This document shows, piece by piece, positions 27,803 to 36,420 of a stretch of 64,000 nt of DNA. Each line of letters begins with the position of its first letter. Positions within the stretch are counted from its first letter, which is position 1. Below the pieces are notes generated by a model, which saw only the letters and a program-made list of their open reading frames with translations, searched no databases and was not told the DNA's origin. The DNA comes from Anaerolineaceae bacterium UBA1415 (GTDB lineage Bacteria; Chloroflexota; Anaerolineae; Anaerolineales; Anaerolineaceae): positions 7,000-70,999 of the forward strand of contig DBPR01000011.1 in assembly GCA_002305635.1 (NCBI GenBank). Reading direction: 5' to 3'. The position numbers and the translations under genes are program-made.

Positions 27803-28459
27803 TCATCCAATACCCAACGCGATCAGAAGGATCCAAAAGATCATGGCGAAGAAGATCAACCACTCAGAAATGGCGAATTTCCAAACCCGGGGCCTTTCCA
27901 GATCAGGGGCAGAGAGAACATCATGCCCGACATCTCTGACAGTCCACATCAGACCAAGGAAGATGCCAAAAGCCAGTATTGGGAACAGCCCGGCCAAACC
28001 CAGATAACGCGACGCGAGAAAAACTTCGCCCTTTTGTAAAAAGAAGGCCAGCGAAAAGGCAATTACCATCAGAAACCCGGCCCTAAAAAAGGTGATCGCT
28101 GCCGCGATATGCCTCTTCATGTTATCCATGGGGAAACCACCCACCATTGAAAGAGAAAACTCTGTGATCACGCCCAACACCATGCCCGCTTTTGCCCAGA
28201 ATCCAGGAAGCTGAAGGCCGAGAGATAAGCTAAAGATCACAATGCAGACCCCACAGACCATCATTCCTAGATTAAATACCCATGCCCAGCGAGAAACCCC
28301 ACGCTCCCCCAGTTCGGAAATATAGTGATTGAGAAAGGAATATTTTTCCCCTTTGCTGCCGCGATAGACAAAGCCAGGGATCAGCACACCCAGCAAGCCA
28401 AAAACGACTCCGATCACCCCTATGGTCTTAAGTAGAACTGGATTTTGAAGCATACTCAT
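27803..28459 (-). CDS. DUF998-family membrane protein
   Basis: The 218-residue protein has six hydrophobic helices. The loop after helix 1 reads NHYISELGERGVSRWAWVFN, the mark of DUF998 (ISELG then a helix with FN). The family function is unknown; it is often found with stress or lipid genes. GAGG precedes the ATG. It is transcribed alone. There is no overlap with neighbours. Confidence 0.75.
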   Translation of the reverse strand: MSMLQNPVLLKTIGVIGVVFGLLGVLIPGFVYRGSKGEKYSFLNHYISELGERGVSRWAWVFNLGMMVCGVCIVIFSLSLGLQLPGFWAKAGMVLGVITEFSLSMVGGFPMDNMKRHIAAAITFFRAGFLMVIAFSLAFFLQKGEVFLASRYLGLAGLFPILAFGIFLGLMWTVRDVGHDVLSAPDLERPRVWKFAISEWLIFFAMIFWILLIALGIG

Positions 28460-28709
28460 TTCCTAACCTCGGCGCTTAGTGAATTTATTGTAACTGAAGA
28501 TTGCTGAAATCTTTTAGTACAGGATGGAACCAAAGAAAAATTCCATTCGGACACCGCTCGGTCATAATACCAATTGATCGATCTGGTTCCATTGTTTCAA
28601 TCTTGTTCACATCACAGACCGTCATACGCTAACGGTCACGCTACCAGCCCGCCTTCACATCTTTCATCATATTTGCTGGCCTGGCGTACTGAAACAAAAC
28701 TTCTATTCA

Positions 28710-29069
28710 TCATTGAATCACTTTATTGTAAGAAGCACTAAGTTCCAATACAAGTACTGAATCCTTTTCACCTTTCTCATTAATCACAGGAATTTCAAAT
28801 GTGTGAACGGTTATCGGGGTTTCTGTAAGGCATCTAATTGCACCTGTTTTAAATTCCTCTAATTGAAGAGCCCTGTTCACCTGAAAACCTGTGATACGTC
28901 CATCGTTTTCTATGTCTATGACCATTGTGCCGCCACTTGCATTATCAAAAACGACCAGATGACAAACAATATCGTCTGGTCTGATCCTGGCACTTTTTCG
29001 ATCGAAGAAATGATTCTCTTTTGTGATTTGAAAGGATTTGACTTTATTGGAATTATTTTCGTTAACCAT
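28710..29069 (-). CDS. Truncated AlbA_2 (Schlafen-like) DNA-binding domain protein
   Basis: The 119-residue product resembles the N-terminal AlbA_2 domain of ATP-binding regulators: ENHFFDRKSARIRPDDIVCHLVVFDNASGGTMVIDIENDGRITGF corresponds to the FDRKSA...VAFANA.GGxxVIGIEDDG pattern. Two usually invariant spots are altered (FAN to FDN, VIG to VID). Full-length relatives have 400-500 residues with an ATPase-like domain, which is missing here. It is either a stand-alone small domain or a decaying remnant. No partner gene is next to it. Confidence 0.5.
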   Translation of the reverse strand: MVNENNSNKVKSFQITKENHFFDRKSARIRPDDIVCHLVVFDNASGGTMVIDIENDGRITGFQVNRALQLEEFKTGAIRCLTETPITVHTFEIPVINEKGEKDSVLVLELSASYNKVIQ

Positions 29070-29262
29070 CTGAACTGTTTACCTCCTTTTCTAAATTCTG
29101 AATCACACCATCTATATCGAAAATATGATCAATTTCTTCATGTATCTTTAGCTTTGATTACCTTTTGCTTCAGCTCCTGAAAACTTGCGTTCATTTTATC
29201 TTCACCATGGAAAATCAATGTATAATCTTGATCGAAAACCCTTGCCTTGATGAAAATTGTGT

Positions 29263-29420
29263 TACAATAGGCAGGCTAAAATAAAATAAGTCTCTAACCG
29301 GACGCTCTACTAAAGAAAGCTGGTGCCCCTGGGCTTAATATCCCGCCGAGGTGGAGAATCAAAGAAATGAAGAATTCCTTGGTCTCTTCTCGTTGGGTTA
29401 ACGGGAAGAGATTTTTTAAT
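29263..29420 (+). promoter_or_regulatory. Promoter and ribosomal protein L10 leader with attenuator
   Basis: An extended -10 (TGT TACAAT, -10 at 29263-29268) precedes a leader with the L10-leader-type core: GGTGCCCCTGGGCTTAAT followed by CCCGCCGAGGTGGAG (about 29321-29355). CTCTTCTCG and CGGGAAGAG (29384-29410) then pair and are followed by TTTTTT, an intrinsic terminator ahead of rplJ. Excess L10-L12 complex is expected to bind such leaders and limit expression of rplJ-rplL. The spacing to rplJ is about 25 bases. Confidence 0.75.
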
Positions 29421-29443
29421 ACTAAGGAAGGAGGAAGTGTACA

Positions 29444-29974
29444 TTGGCATTTTCGAAACAACAAAAAGAAGTTATTGTCGATCAGTATCGTGAATGGATT
29501 GATAAAAGCAAGGCTATTTACTATCTGACCTACAAAAAAATGACCATGCCCGCTATCAATGACGCGCGCGCCAAACTGCGTGAATCTGAGAGCCAGATGC
29601 ATGTGGTCAAAAACCGTCTCTTCACCCGTGTTCTGGAAGAAAAAGGCTATTCTTTTGACCCCAAAACCTGGGAAGGAAACAATGTTGTCGTCTTTGCGTT
29701 CGAGGACGCTCCCGCAGCTGCGAAAGCGCTGACCGAGATCACCAAGGGTAACGAAGTTTTCGCTGTCGTTGGTGGTTATCTGGACAAGGCGTTGTTGGAT
29801 GCAAGACAAGTCAAGGCGCTGGCAGATCTGCCGACCTTACCGGTTATGCGCGCATTGCTGTTGGGGACCATTTTGGCTCCCGCCAGCCAGTTGGTTCGTA
29901 CTTTGGCAGAGCCCGCCCGTGGGTTGGCTGCTGTCATTAAAGCAAACTCAGAAAAGCAGACGAATGCTGCTTAA
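29444..29974 (+). CDS. rplJ: 50S ribosomal protein L10
   Basis: The 176-residue protein begins MAFSKQQKEVIVDQYREWIDKSKAIYYLTYKKMTMPAINDARAKLRESESQMHVVKNRL, the L10 N-terminal RNA-binding domain, and ends in the Ala-rich helix that carries L7/L12 dimers. The start codon is TTG, supported by GGAGG 9 bases upstream; no ATG fits. It lies downstream of a leader that probably mediates autoregulation, with rplL 59 bases after it. Confidence 0.95.
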   Translation: MAFSKQQKEVIVDQYREWIDKSKAIYYLTYKKMTMPAINDARAKLRESESQMHVVKNRLFTRVLEEKGYSFDPKTWEGNNVVVFAFEDAPAAAKALTEITKGNEVFAVVGGYLDKALLDARQVKALADLPTLPVMRALLLGTILAPASQLVRTLAEPARGLAAVIKANSEKQTNAA

Positions 29975-30033
29975 TAGGCTCGTTTCGAAACGAGAAAGAT
30001 TATTAATTTAGAAAGAATAAATAGGAGAAAGAA

Positions 30034-30414
30034 ATGGCTGATTTAGAAAAAATCGTTGAGGAACTGAGCAAACTATCCGTGTTGGAAGCTGCTGACCTCG
30101 TCAAAATGTTGGAAGAAAAATGGGGCGTCTCTGCTGCCGCTCCCGTCGCTGCAGTTGCTGCTGGCCCCGCTGCCGCCGCTGTTGAGGAAGAAGTTGAAGA
30201 AAAGACTGAATTCGATGTCATCATCAAAAATGCTGGTCCCAAGAAGATCGAAGTCATTAAAGTCATTCGCCAACTCACCAGCCTTGGTTTGGTTGACGCC
30301 AAGAATATGGCCGAAACCGCTGACGCCAAAGTCCTCGAAGCTGTTGGTAAAGACGTCGCCAACGACGCAGTCGCCAAGCTCAAGGAAGCCGGCGCCGAAG
30401 TCGTTCTGGCATAG
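30034..30414 (+). CDS. rplL: 50S ribosomal protein L7/L12
   Basis: The 126-residue stalk protein has an N-terminal dimerisation domain (1-35), an Ala/Glu-rich hinge and the C-terminal factor-binding domain (KTEFDVIIKNAGPKKIEVIKVIRQLTSLGLVDAKNM...VAKLKEAGAEVVL). It binds elongation factors and stimulates their GTPase. AGGAG precedes the ATG. A strong terminator follows, so rpoB is not in the same unit. Confidence 0.97.
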   Translation: MADLEKIVEELSKLSVLEAADLVKMLEEKWGVSAAAPVAAVAAGPAAAAVEEEVEEKTEFDVIIKNAGPKKIEVIKVIRQLTSLGLVDAKNMAETADAKVLEAVGKDVANDAVAKLKEAGAEVVLA

Positions 30415-30430
30415 TCCAATCAAAAAGCAA

Positions 30431-30465
30431 AGCCCCCTCCCGCAGGGGGCTTTTTTTAATTAATG
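30431..30465 (+). terminator. Rho-independent terminator of rplJ-rplL
   Basis: AGCCCCCT and AGGGGGCT pair around a short loop and are followed by seven T. Confidence 0.93.
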
Positions 30466-30659
30466 TGTATCGATACATTCTTTTATTGGAAGAGTGTGGA
30501 AATACTACCCAAAGAATGTTTTGTACAGCCTTAGGGCGTGTATGGCATCCCAAGCGTACACTACAGTGGATTGTTATCAAAAAATTTTTTTGGCGCGAAT
30601 TGGTAAAAAATAAAGTCTTAAAAATGAGCTATTATTAATTCAATAGTGAAAGGATAATT

Positions 30660-31619
30660 ATGAAACAAAGATCAAAAATAATATCAATTCTGCTGATCGC
30701 TGTTTTCCTTTTCTCAGGCTGCAATATGCTGACCCAATACCTTCCAGCTGACAAAGTTGACACTATCGCAACTGTGCAAACTGGGGTTGAAGAACTAAGA
30801 CCAGAAATTGAACAACAGATCACCCAATTGCCCGCCACGCTCGAGAGCATGGCGACCCAGTACGCCCCGACCATCGAAACCCTGGCGACCAAAGTCCCAG
30901 CAACATTGGAGAGCATCCTGCCAAACAACGAGAGCAGCCTTTATACAGGCGAGATGAAAGTCATCGAAACGGACGATTTTGTGATCAAGCTGCCTGTGGC
31001 GCTTGCTGACAATGCCTATATTATGAATGTTGAGGAAAGCGAAGACTTTGGCTTCGGCACACCCAGCCACCGAACAATTTTGTTTGAAGGCTATGTGATC
31101 CCTGAACATTTTCACACCCCAACCATCTACATCTTTCCAGTTGAGGAATTCAAGGCCAGCAATCCTTTCGTCGAGGAAGAGATCGAGAGGCTGGAGGGAT
31201 TTCTTTTAGAACCGAATCGCGATTTGCAGACAGAAGACTCTTTGCCCTTCTTACCGCCCTTCAACGCTGCCCAGATTTTCCATGTTCTGGTTGGAAGGCT
31301 TGAATCTGAACATGGACGTGGGATCCGCTATTTGACGGAATATGCTCAGTATAATGCCCTGATCGTGAATGAGGACATCTTCTACACCTATCAAGGTCTT
31401 AGCGCGGACGGGAAGTATTATGTTGCCGCGGTTCTGCCGACCCATAGTTCGCTATTAGAAGCAAACGGGAACACTTTGCCAGATTTCAATTCCCAGGAAG
31501 ATTACGACAAAATGGTCGCGACCGAAGTAGAGAAAATCCTGGCTCAAAATGGAGGCTTACTTACTCCTGCCATTGAGGCTCTCGACGCGATGATGTTGTC
31601 TCTGACGATCCTGAAGTAG
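30660..31619 (+). CDS. Lipoprotein of unknown function
   Basis: The 319-residue product starts with a signal ending in the lipobox FSGC (Cys21). The next part has short repeats of the type ITQLPATLESMATQYAPTIETLATKVPATLES, likely a helical spacer off the membrane. The rest (about 100-319) is a globular domain I do not recognise; it includes FGFGTPSHRTILFEGYVIPEHFHTPTIYIFPVEEF. AAGG is present upstream of the ATG. It is monocistronic, with its own terminator. Confidence 0.7.
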   Translation: MKQRSKIISILLIAVFLFSGCNMLTQYLPADKVDTIATVQTGVEELRPEIEQQITQLPATLESMATQYAPTIETLATKVPATLESILPNNESSLYTGEMKVIETDDFVIKLPVALADNAYIMNVEESEDFGFGTPSHRTILFEGYVIPEHFHTPTIYIFPVEEFKASNPFVEEEIERLEGFLLEPNRDLQTEDSLPFLPPFNAAQIFHVLVGRLESEHGRGIRYLTEYAQYNALIVNEDIFYTYQGLSADGKYYVAAVLPTHSSLLEANGNTLPDFNSQEDYDKMVATEVEKILAQNGGLLTPAIEALDAMMLSLTILK

Positions 31620-31641
31620 AGTGTTGGTCTATCGATAATTT

Positions 31642-31679
31642 AAAAAAGCCGGATTCAGAACGATAGTCCGGCTTTTTTG
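31642..31679. terminator. Bidirectional terminator
   Basis: AAAAAAGCCGGA and TCCGGCTTTTTT pair around a 13-base loop, with T tracts on both strands. It lies between the convergent lipoprotein and alpha/beta hydrolase genes. Confidence 0.9.
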
Positions 31680-31721
31680 CTTTACCTAATAAGATCTCAT
31701 TCCTTGAAAATAAAAAACAGG

Positions 31722-32600
31722 CTAAGCGTGGCTTGACTTGTCGAAAAATTCACGCAAAATCGGGGCGAGCACAGCGGCATCCACCGAATGGGTTTGACCA
31801 GGCAATAATTGGGCTTGGGCGTTTGGGATCGTTTGGGCAAAAGCGCGCATAATGCCGGGTGAGGTTTTGAAGCTTTTGTCGCCCGCGAGCATTAATACCG
31901 GTTGAGAGAGTTTCTTTGCGTCTTTTTTGAGGAAATAGCGGTTTTCGGTTTGGATCAGGGCTTCGTGAGCGATGGTGGCGGCCATGTCGATCAGTATCGG
32001 GCCCTTTTCGCCGGAAAGGACATCATCGATTTTCGTTTCGCTCATGCCGACAAAACGCATGAAACGGGTTGTGACGGCGCGATGATCTCCTTTTTTTACC
32101 TGACGCTTAATTTCCTCTATGAGCAATTTGTTATTAAGGTCGTTTATCCATCCCGAGGAGAGCGGCGGCTCGTAAGCCGCGAGAGCGTTTATCTGGCCGG
32201 GCAGACGGAACGCGGTGAAGAGCGCCAGAGCGCCGCCAGCGGAGTGGCCGTAGAGCATGGCTTTGCCACCATTGGCTTCGATGAGAGCTTGCAGGTCATC
32301 AATTTCTTTGCGAACAGTATAGGGCGGATTGTCTTCACTGTCGCCTCTGCCGCGCCGATCGTAAGTCAGGACGGTGAAATCTTCGCAGAGCAGGGGGGCA
32401 AGATCGGCGGGAGTGCCAAAGCTGCGCGTGTTGAGTGCGCCGGTGATGATGATCAGGAGCGGGCCCGAACCGCTAAGTTCGTAGGCGATCTTTGTTCCAT
32501 CGGAGGAAAGTACCGTTTGCATTGCCTGATTGTAAACGCAGATGGCGATGTTATATTGATTTGTAAAACACTTTTTAGCTTTGCTAGCTTGATCATGCAC
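31722..32600 (-). CDS. Alpha/beta-hydrolase
   Basis: The 292-residue protein has an alpha/beta-hydrolase fold with the nucleophile elbow GHSAGG, an oxyanion-type loop LIIITGALNTRSF, a DRRGRGDSE block after strand 4 and a catalytic His near the C-terminus (PGQTHSVD). The substrate is unknown. I keep the GTG start at 32598-32600 because GGAAGGA lies 7 bases before it; an ATG 26 codons later has no such site. The 26 extra residues include two Cys and are atypical, so the shorter form is possible. Confidence 0.78.
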   Translation of the reverse strand: MHDQASKAKKCFTNQYNIAICVYNQAMQTVLSSDGTKIAYELSGSGPLLIIITGALNTRSFGTPADLAPLLCEDFTVLTYDRRGRGDSEDNPPYTVRKEIDDLQALIEANGGKAMLYGHSAGGALALFTAFRLPGQINALAAYEPPLSSGWINDLNNKLLIEEIKRQVKKGDHRAVTTRFMRFVGMSETKIDDVLSGEKGPILIDMAATIAHEALIQTENRYFLKKDAKKLSQPVLMLAGDKSFKTSPGIMRAFAQTIPNAQAQLLPGQTHSVDAAVLAPILREFFDKSSHA

Positions 32601-32633
32601 AATAGATTCCTTCCTTGATTAGTGATACTTAAA

Positions 32634-32672
32634 TAAGAAAGCCGGGCCTGGAAGCAGCGGCTCGGCTTTCGT
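32634..32672 (-). terminator. Terminator of lexA (minus strand)
   Basis: GAAAGCCGAGCC and a matching GGCCCGGCTTTC arm (minus strand) form a stem with one bulged region, followed by TTATTT. It lies 20 bases beyond the lexA stop. Confidence 0.65.
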
Positions 32673-32692
32673 TCCCCTAATTAAAAAATTAG

Positions 32693-33400
32693 TTACTGGT
32701 CTAATTGGCGGATGACCAGCAGGACTTTCCCCTGAATTTCAACGATAGCGGGGTTGTTTATGATGATGGGCTGCATGGAAGGGTTGGCGGGCTGCAGGCG
32801 AACGCGGCCGTTCTCGGCGTAAAAATACTTGAGCGTGGTCTCATCGCGGTCGTTAAGCCAGATCGCGACCATTTCGCCATTGCTTGCCTGGTTGGTGCGG
32901 CGCATGACGACAATATCGCCGTCATTGACCATCGCGTCGATCATGGAGTCACCCTGCACCTTGAGGGCGTAAAGATCGCCCAGGTTTTCGTTGCGAGGCA
33001 GCAAACTGCGGGCGATATCGACCCCGGATTCCGGATCATAATAGCTAAAATCAGAGGCGGGGACGGGCATGGGTTCACCGGCGATGATGTTACCAACCAA
33101 GGGGATCGAGATCAACTGTTCGACCAGGTTGCTGACCCCGGCTTTGAGGTTTTGGACCAGCTCGCCGGCGCTGTCTTTGATCAGGTTGATGCCGCGCGAT
33201 ACATTGCTTTCACGTTCAATGTAGCCCATATCTTCCAGTTGGTTGAGGTAATAGTTGACAAGTGAAGTTGAGCTGATCTGCGTCTCGGAACCAATTTCAC
33301 GAATGGAGGGAGGGTAACCCTTTTCGGTCTGCCATTCCTGGATGCAGTTCAGGATATTTGTGTGCCGTTGACTCAATCCTTTGCGTATTTTTGCCATCAT
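32693..33400 (-). CDS. lexA: LexA repressor / S24 family autopeptidase
   Basis: The SOS repressor: it cleaves itself when RecA filaments form. The 235-residue chain has a winged-helix N-terminus (KGYPPSIREIGSETQISSTSLVNYYLNQLEDMGYIER), an Ala-Gly cleavage site in NIIAGEP, the catalytic Ser in GDSMID and the catalytic Lys in ETTLKYF. Between the DNA-binding domain and the cleavage site is a longer linker (about 30 extra residues) than in E. coli. GAAGG precedes two adjacent ATG codons (33400 or 33397). A perfect GAACATATGTTC operator lies 45 bases upstream, so it should repress itself. Confidence 0.94.
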   Translation of the reverse strand: MMAKIRKGLSQRHTNILNCIQEWQTEKGYPPSIREIGSETQISSTSLVNYYLNQLEDMGYIERESNVSRGINLIKDSAGELVQNLKAGVSNLVEQLISIPLVGNIIAGEPMPVPASDFSYYDPESGVDIARSLLPRNENLGDLYALKVQGDSMIDAMVNDGDIVVMRRTNQASNGEMVAIWLNDRDETTLKYFYAENGRVRLQPANPSMQPIIINNPAIVEIQGKVLLVIRQLDQ

Positions 33401-33444
33401 TCAACCCTTCTCCGGAAAAACTGTTCCATGGATGAATAATATCA

Positions 33445-33456
33445 GAACATATGTTC
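33445..33456. promoter_or_regulatory. LexA operator (SOS box), Gram-positive type
   Basis: GAACATATGTTC is a perfect 12-base dyad matching the GAAC(N4)GTTC operator used by LexA of Bacillus and actinobacteria. It lies 45-56 bases before the lexA start codon. Confidence 0.9.
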
Positions 33457-33762
33457 AGTGTCAAGACTCAGCAAAACGATTTCAGGCATGTCTATATGGC
33501 GTTCATCCTATTCCCTCATCCGGCTATAACCCTCACCCTGGTAAACCAGGGTAAACAGTCCGCCCTTCGGACACCCTCTCCTGCTGAGAGGGCGGGCCTT
33601 CTCCCCATGGGCGAAAGCTTTGACTCTCATCCTGTCTTTGCCGTTAAGACCAGCAGAGATGCTCTGAATGGCACGGGTGGCAGGTTGCCTCACGATATTT
33701 TCCAAAGTGTGGGTGCATGTGAGGGAATGATAATTGCAACCTAAGAACTGAGGAGTCTGCTT
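33457..33762. repeat. Intergenic repeat of the CTCATCC family
   Basis: From about 33514 to 33720 there is a mosaic of short palindromes: CCCTCATCCGG, CTCACCCTGGTAAACCAGGG, GTCCGCCCTTCGGACACCC and CCCTCTCCTGCTGAGAGGG. CTCACCCTGGTAAACCAG recurs near 41882, showing a dispersed multi-part repeat. No gene is seen. The ribosome-binding site of the next gene (GAGGAG) lies at its right end. Confidence 0.6.
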
Positions 33763-36108
33763 ATGAAAACAAAGAATCTGATCTTTATTTGCCTGGGATT
33801 GGTCTTCCTGAGTGTTATTTTTGTTATTTTTCAGTCGGCCGAAGCGAAAAGTGAGACGAAAGATGATTTCCCAGTCGATTCGGCGGCAGCTAAATTTGGT
33901 CTGATCGAAAATGACAGTCTGTGGCTTTTGACCGAATCCAGGCTTTACATTACAAGCAACAATGGCGAGCGATGGCAGGATATTACGCCCGAACACTCTG
34001 GCAGCATTGAGAGCGTTCATTTCCCTGACCAAAAGCTTGGTTTTGTGCTTTTCTTTGATCAAACGGAAGCGCAAAAGAACTTGCAACTGTTCAAGACGCT
34101 GGATGGAGGCGGTACCTGGCAGCCAGTTGAGCAAGGTTTGGAAAAATTGATCAATGATCTTTACCCAATGCCACTTCAAAGCATCCAAATGCATTGGTTC
34201 GACGAAAACCACGGTTTGCTCTTAATTAAAGAAGCCACCAGCGCAAACTTCAGTAAAGGCAGCTTGCTGGTCACGAAATCAGCTGGGATGAAATGGGAGG
34301 CATACGAAGTGCCTGTTGCTGATGGATTTAAGGTTGTGGATGAAGATGTGCTTTTCCTTTCTGACCCCTTTAAAGAGAATATCAGTTATCGCAGCCAGGA
34401 TGGGGGGATAAGCTGGTTTGAGGTATCAAGGCAAGATCCTCAATTCCAACCCGAAGATCGATCGGGTGGAACCCTTTCTTCGGTACAAACTCTGGATCAG
34501 AAACAGGTCTGGGCAATTTATAGTGATGGGAACTGTGAATCTTTCTCTCTGGAAGATGGTTCATCGAAACTGGATTGTGCGATGAGCTGGGCTTTGAGCC
34601 ACAGCGAAGATGGCGGAGAAAACTGGGTAAACCTTCCTTTGCCGGATGGCAAGACCCAGGTGGAAAAGACTTTTTCCTTCAATACGGTCCTACTGGAGCC
34701 AAATGAAGAGTCTCCAGGCCCAGAGGGACTTCAAAACACCTCGTGGGTTCGCACTTTTAAGGGGCACGCTTTTGATGTTTGTGAGATACCCGAGCTGGCA
34801 GAAATGCAGACCTGGATCAGCGCCAGCCCATTTCGGGTGGTAAATCTCTACATCGGTGGCATTTCCCGCTACTGTCGAAATACAGCTTTAAATGCAAGCT
34901 ATATTCGCTCAATGTACAGCCAGGGCTGGCTTTTTATCCCCACCTGGGTGGGACCTCAGGCGCCTTGCACAAGTTTTCGGAATCGCTTCTCTTATGATGT
35001 CAATGAGGCTTATCAACAAGGCGTGGATAACGCCAATCAAGCCGTCGCGAAGCTGAAATCGCTCAATCTCACCAACGCTGATGGCAGCGGCAGCATTGTT
35101 TATTACGATCTGGAATATTTCACCTATTCGACGCAATGTTCCGCGGCAGCCCGTGCTTTTGTTAACGGGTGGAATACGCGATTGAGCCAGTTGGGGACCC
35201 GTTCCGGGCTATACGCGACTTCCAGCAATATTACGCAAAACAGTTTTTGGAGCGTCGCAAATCCGCCTTACGCGGTTTGGGTCGCAGAATGGTACAAGAC
35301 GCCCGGGTTCCGAGCCGATGAAACGGTTTGGAATCTGAGACATCTTTCCAATGCTTACTGGACGAGCAATCAGCGGATTTTGCAATATTCAGGCACTTTT
35401 ACTGGTACCTGGGGCGGGGTTTCCATCGGTATTGATCCGGATGTGGCTGAAGGGCCGGTCGCCGTTCCGTCCGGGGTGGATTTTATTCCACCTGAAACAA
35501 CGATTACGCTGGATGGCCAGGCGGGTTATGAAGGCTGGTACAAGAGCGCTGTAAAGGTGACGCTCAGCGCGACAGACTTTTATACCGGCGTCAAACAGAT
35601 CTACTATAAAATAGCTGATGAACCCTGGTTGCCATACAGCACTCCTCTAACAATCAATCGCAATGGCATCTTCAATGTTTATTACAGAAGTCTCGATAAG
35701 GCTGGCAACTGGGAGGATATACGCGTGAAAATTCTGAAAATAGACACGCTGCCGCCAATCAACCCGACTACGATCTCGCCAGGTTGTCAGGCTTATAACG
35801 GCGTGCCTCAGCCGTGGTGCAATGACGCGAAGTTTACCTGGAGCGCAGCCAGCGATGCCGGCGTGGGGCTTTCCCCCACGAACACCTATCAATACTACTG
35901 GGGTACGAACTGCACAGGCACCGCGTCCAACACAACGGTTGAGAGAGTTTTTGACCCTCCGGCCATTCCGGCTTATTCGCAATATTGTTTCCGCCTGCGG
36001 GCACAAGACCGTCACGGGAACTGGAACGCGTGGAAGACGATGTTCGTCCTGCGCTATGACCCATCGATCAAGGAAATCATTTGGGGACCGATATTATTTA
36101 AAAAATGA
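33763..36108 (+). CDS. Secreted multi-domain protein with BNR-like repeats, a DUF1906 glycoside-hydrolase-like domain and an OmpL47-like domain
   Basis: The 781-residue protein starts with a signal peptide or signal anchor (about 5-25). Residues 40-310 contain BNR-like propeller motifs (NNGERWQDI, LDGGGTWQPV, SQDGGISWFEV, SEDGGENWVNL). Residues 325-560 match DUF1906/Rv2525c-like TIM barrels: GHAFDVCEIPELAEMQTW, PTWVGPQ, YYDLEYF and an AEWYKTP block. DUF1906 proteins are thought to act on cell-wall glycans. Residues 565-660 (PPETTITLDGQAGYEGWYKSAVKVTLSATDFYTGVKQIYYKI) match OmpL47-like beta domains. The last part is Cys-bearing and of unknown type. GAGGAG precedes the ATG. The gene stands alone. 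Confidence 0.82.
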   Translation: MKTKNLIFICLGLVFLSVIFVIFQSAEAKSETKDDFPVDSAAAKFGLIENDSLWLLTESRLYITSNNGERWQDITPEHSGSIESVHFPDQKLGFVLFFDQTEAQKNLQLFKTLDGGGTWQPVEQGLEKLINDLYPMPLQSIQMHWFDENHGLLLIKEATSANFSKGSLLVTKSAGMKWEAYEVPVADGFKVVDEDVLFLSDPFKENISYRSQDGGISWFEVSRQDPQFQPEDRSGGTLSSVQTLDQKQVWAIYSDGNCESFSLEDGSSKLDCAMSWALSHSEDGGENWVNLPLPDGKTQVEKTFSFNTVLLEPNEESPGPEGLQNTSWVRTFKGHAFDVCEIPELAEMQTWISASPFRVVNLYIGGISRYCRNTALNASYIRSMYSQGWLFIPTWVGPQAPCTSFRNRFSYDVNEAYQQGVDNANQAVAKLKSLNLTNADGSGSIVYYDLEYFTYSTQCSAAARAFVNGWNTRLSQLGTRSGLYATSSNITQNSFWSVANPPYAVWVAEWYKTPGFRADETVWNLRHLSNAYWTSNQRILQYSGTFTGTWGGVSIGIDPDVAEGPVAVPSGVDFIPPETTITLDGQAGYEGWYKSAVKVTLSATDFYTGVKQIYYKIADEPWLPYSTPLTINRNGIFNVYYRSLDKAGNWEDIRVKILKIDTLPPINPTTISPGCQAYNGVPQPWCNDAKFTWSAASDAGVGLSPTNTYQYYWGTNCTGTASNTTVERVFDPPAIPAYSQYCFRLRAQDRHGNWNAWKTMFVLRYDPSIKEIIWGPILFKK

Positions 36109-36420
36109 GATGATGTTCATCGAAGCAATTTCTTTTTGCAGCAAGTTTTGGTGGCCGGGTTAAAGTTGAACATGCTGGATAAACGTCGGATCGAAGGGAA
36201 AGCACCTTCAATACCCTTGGGGGTGCTTCGTCCCGACCTTGCGAAATCGAACCTAAAGCATGGAAGTCGAAATGGAAGGAATGGAACTATTTGTTCTCCC
36301 TTTGGGTGACTGGTGCTGACCTTGTTGTAGAACCAGGTATCAGGTTGCGCTTATCAACAGCCCGTTATCGTTTATAATCCCATGCCGAACCCACAGGGTA
36401 TAGTTTGAGGAGCTGTCAGG
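36109..36420. repeat. Intergenic region with a degenerate REP-like palindrome
   Basis: At 36184-36240 an ACGTCGGATCGAAGGG half and a CTTCGTCCCGACCTTG half flank an inner AAGCACC/GGGTGCTT stem: a minus-orientation REP-like element with a decayed foot. TACCCTTGGGGGTGCT forms the tip. A TATAAT at 36373-36378 and GAGGAG near 36410 serve the YitT gene. No gene is seen. Confidence 0.55.

Noticed and set aside
33508..34212. 234-residue minus-strand open frame
   Set aside because: It overlaps the well-supported DUF1906 gene and the repeat region, and has the composition of an antisense shadow.
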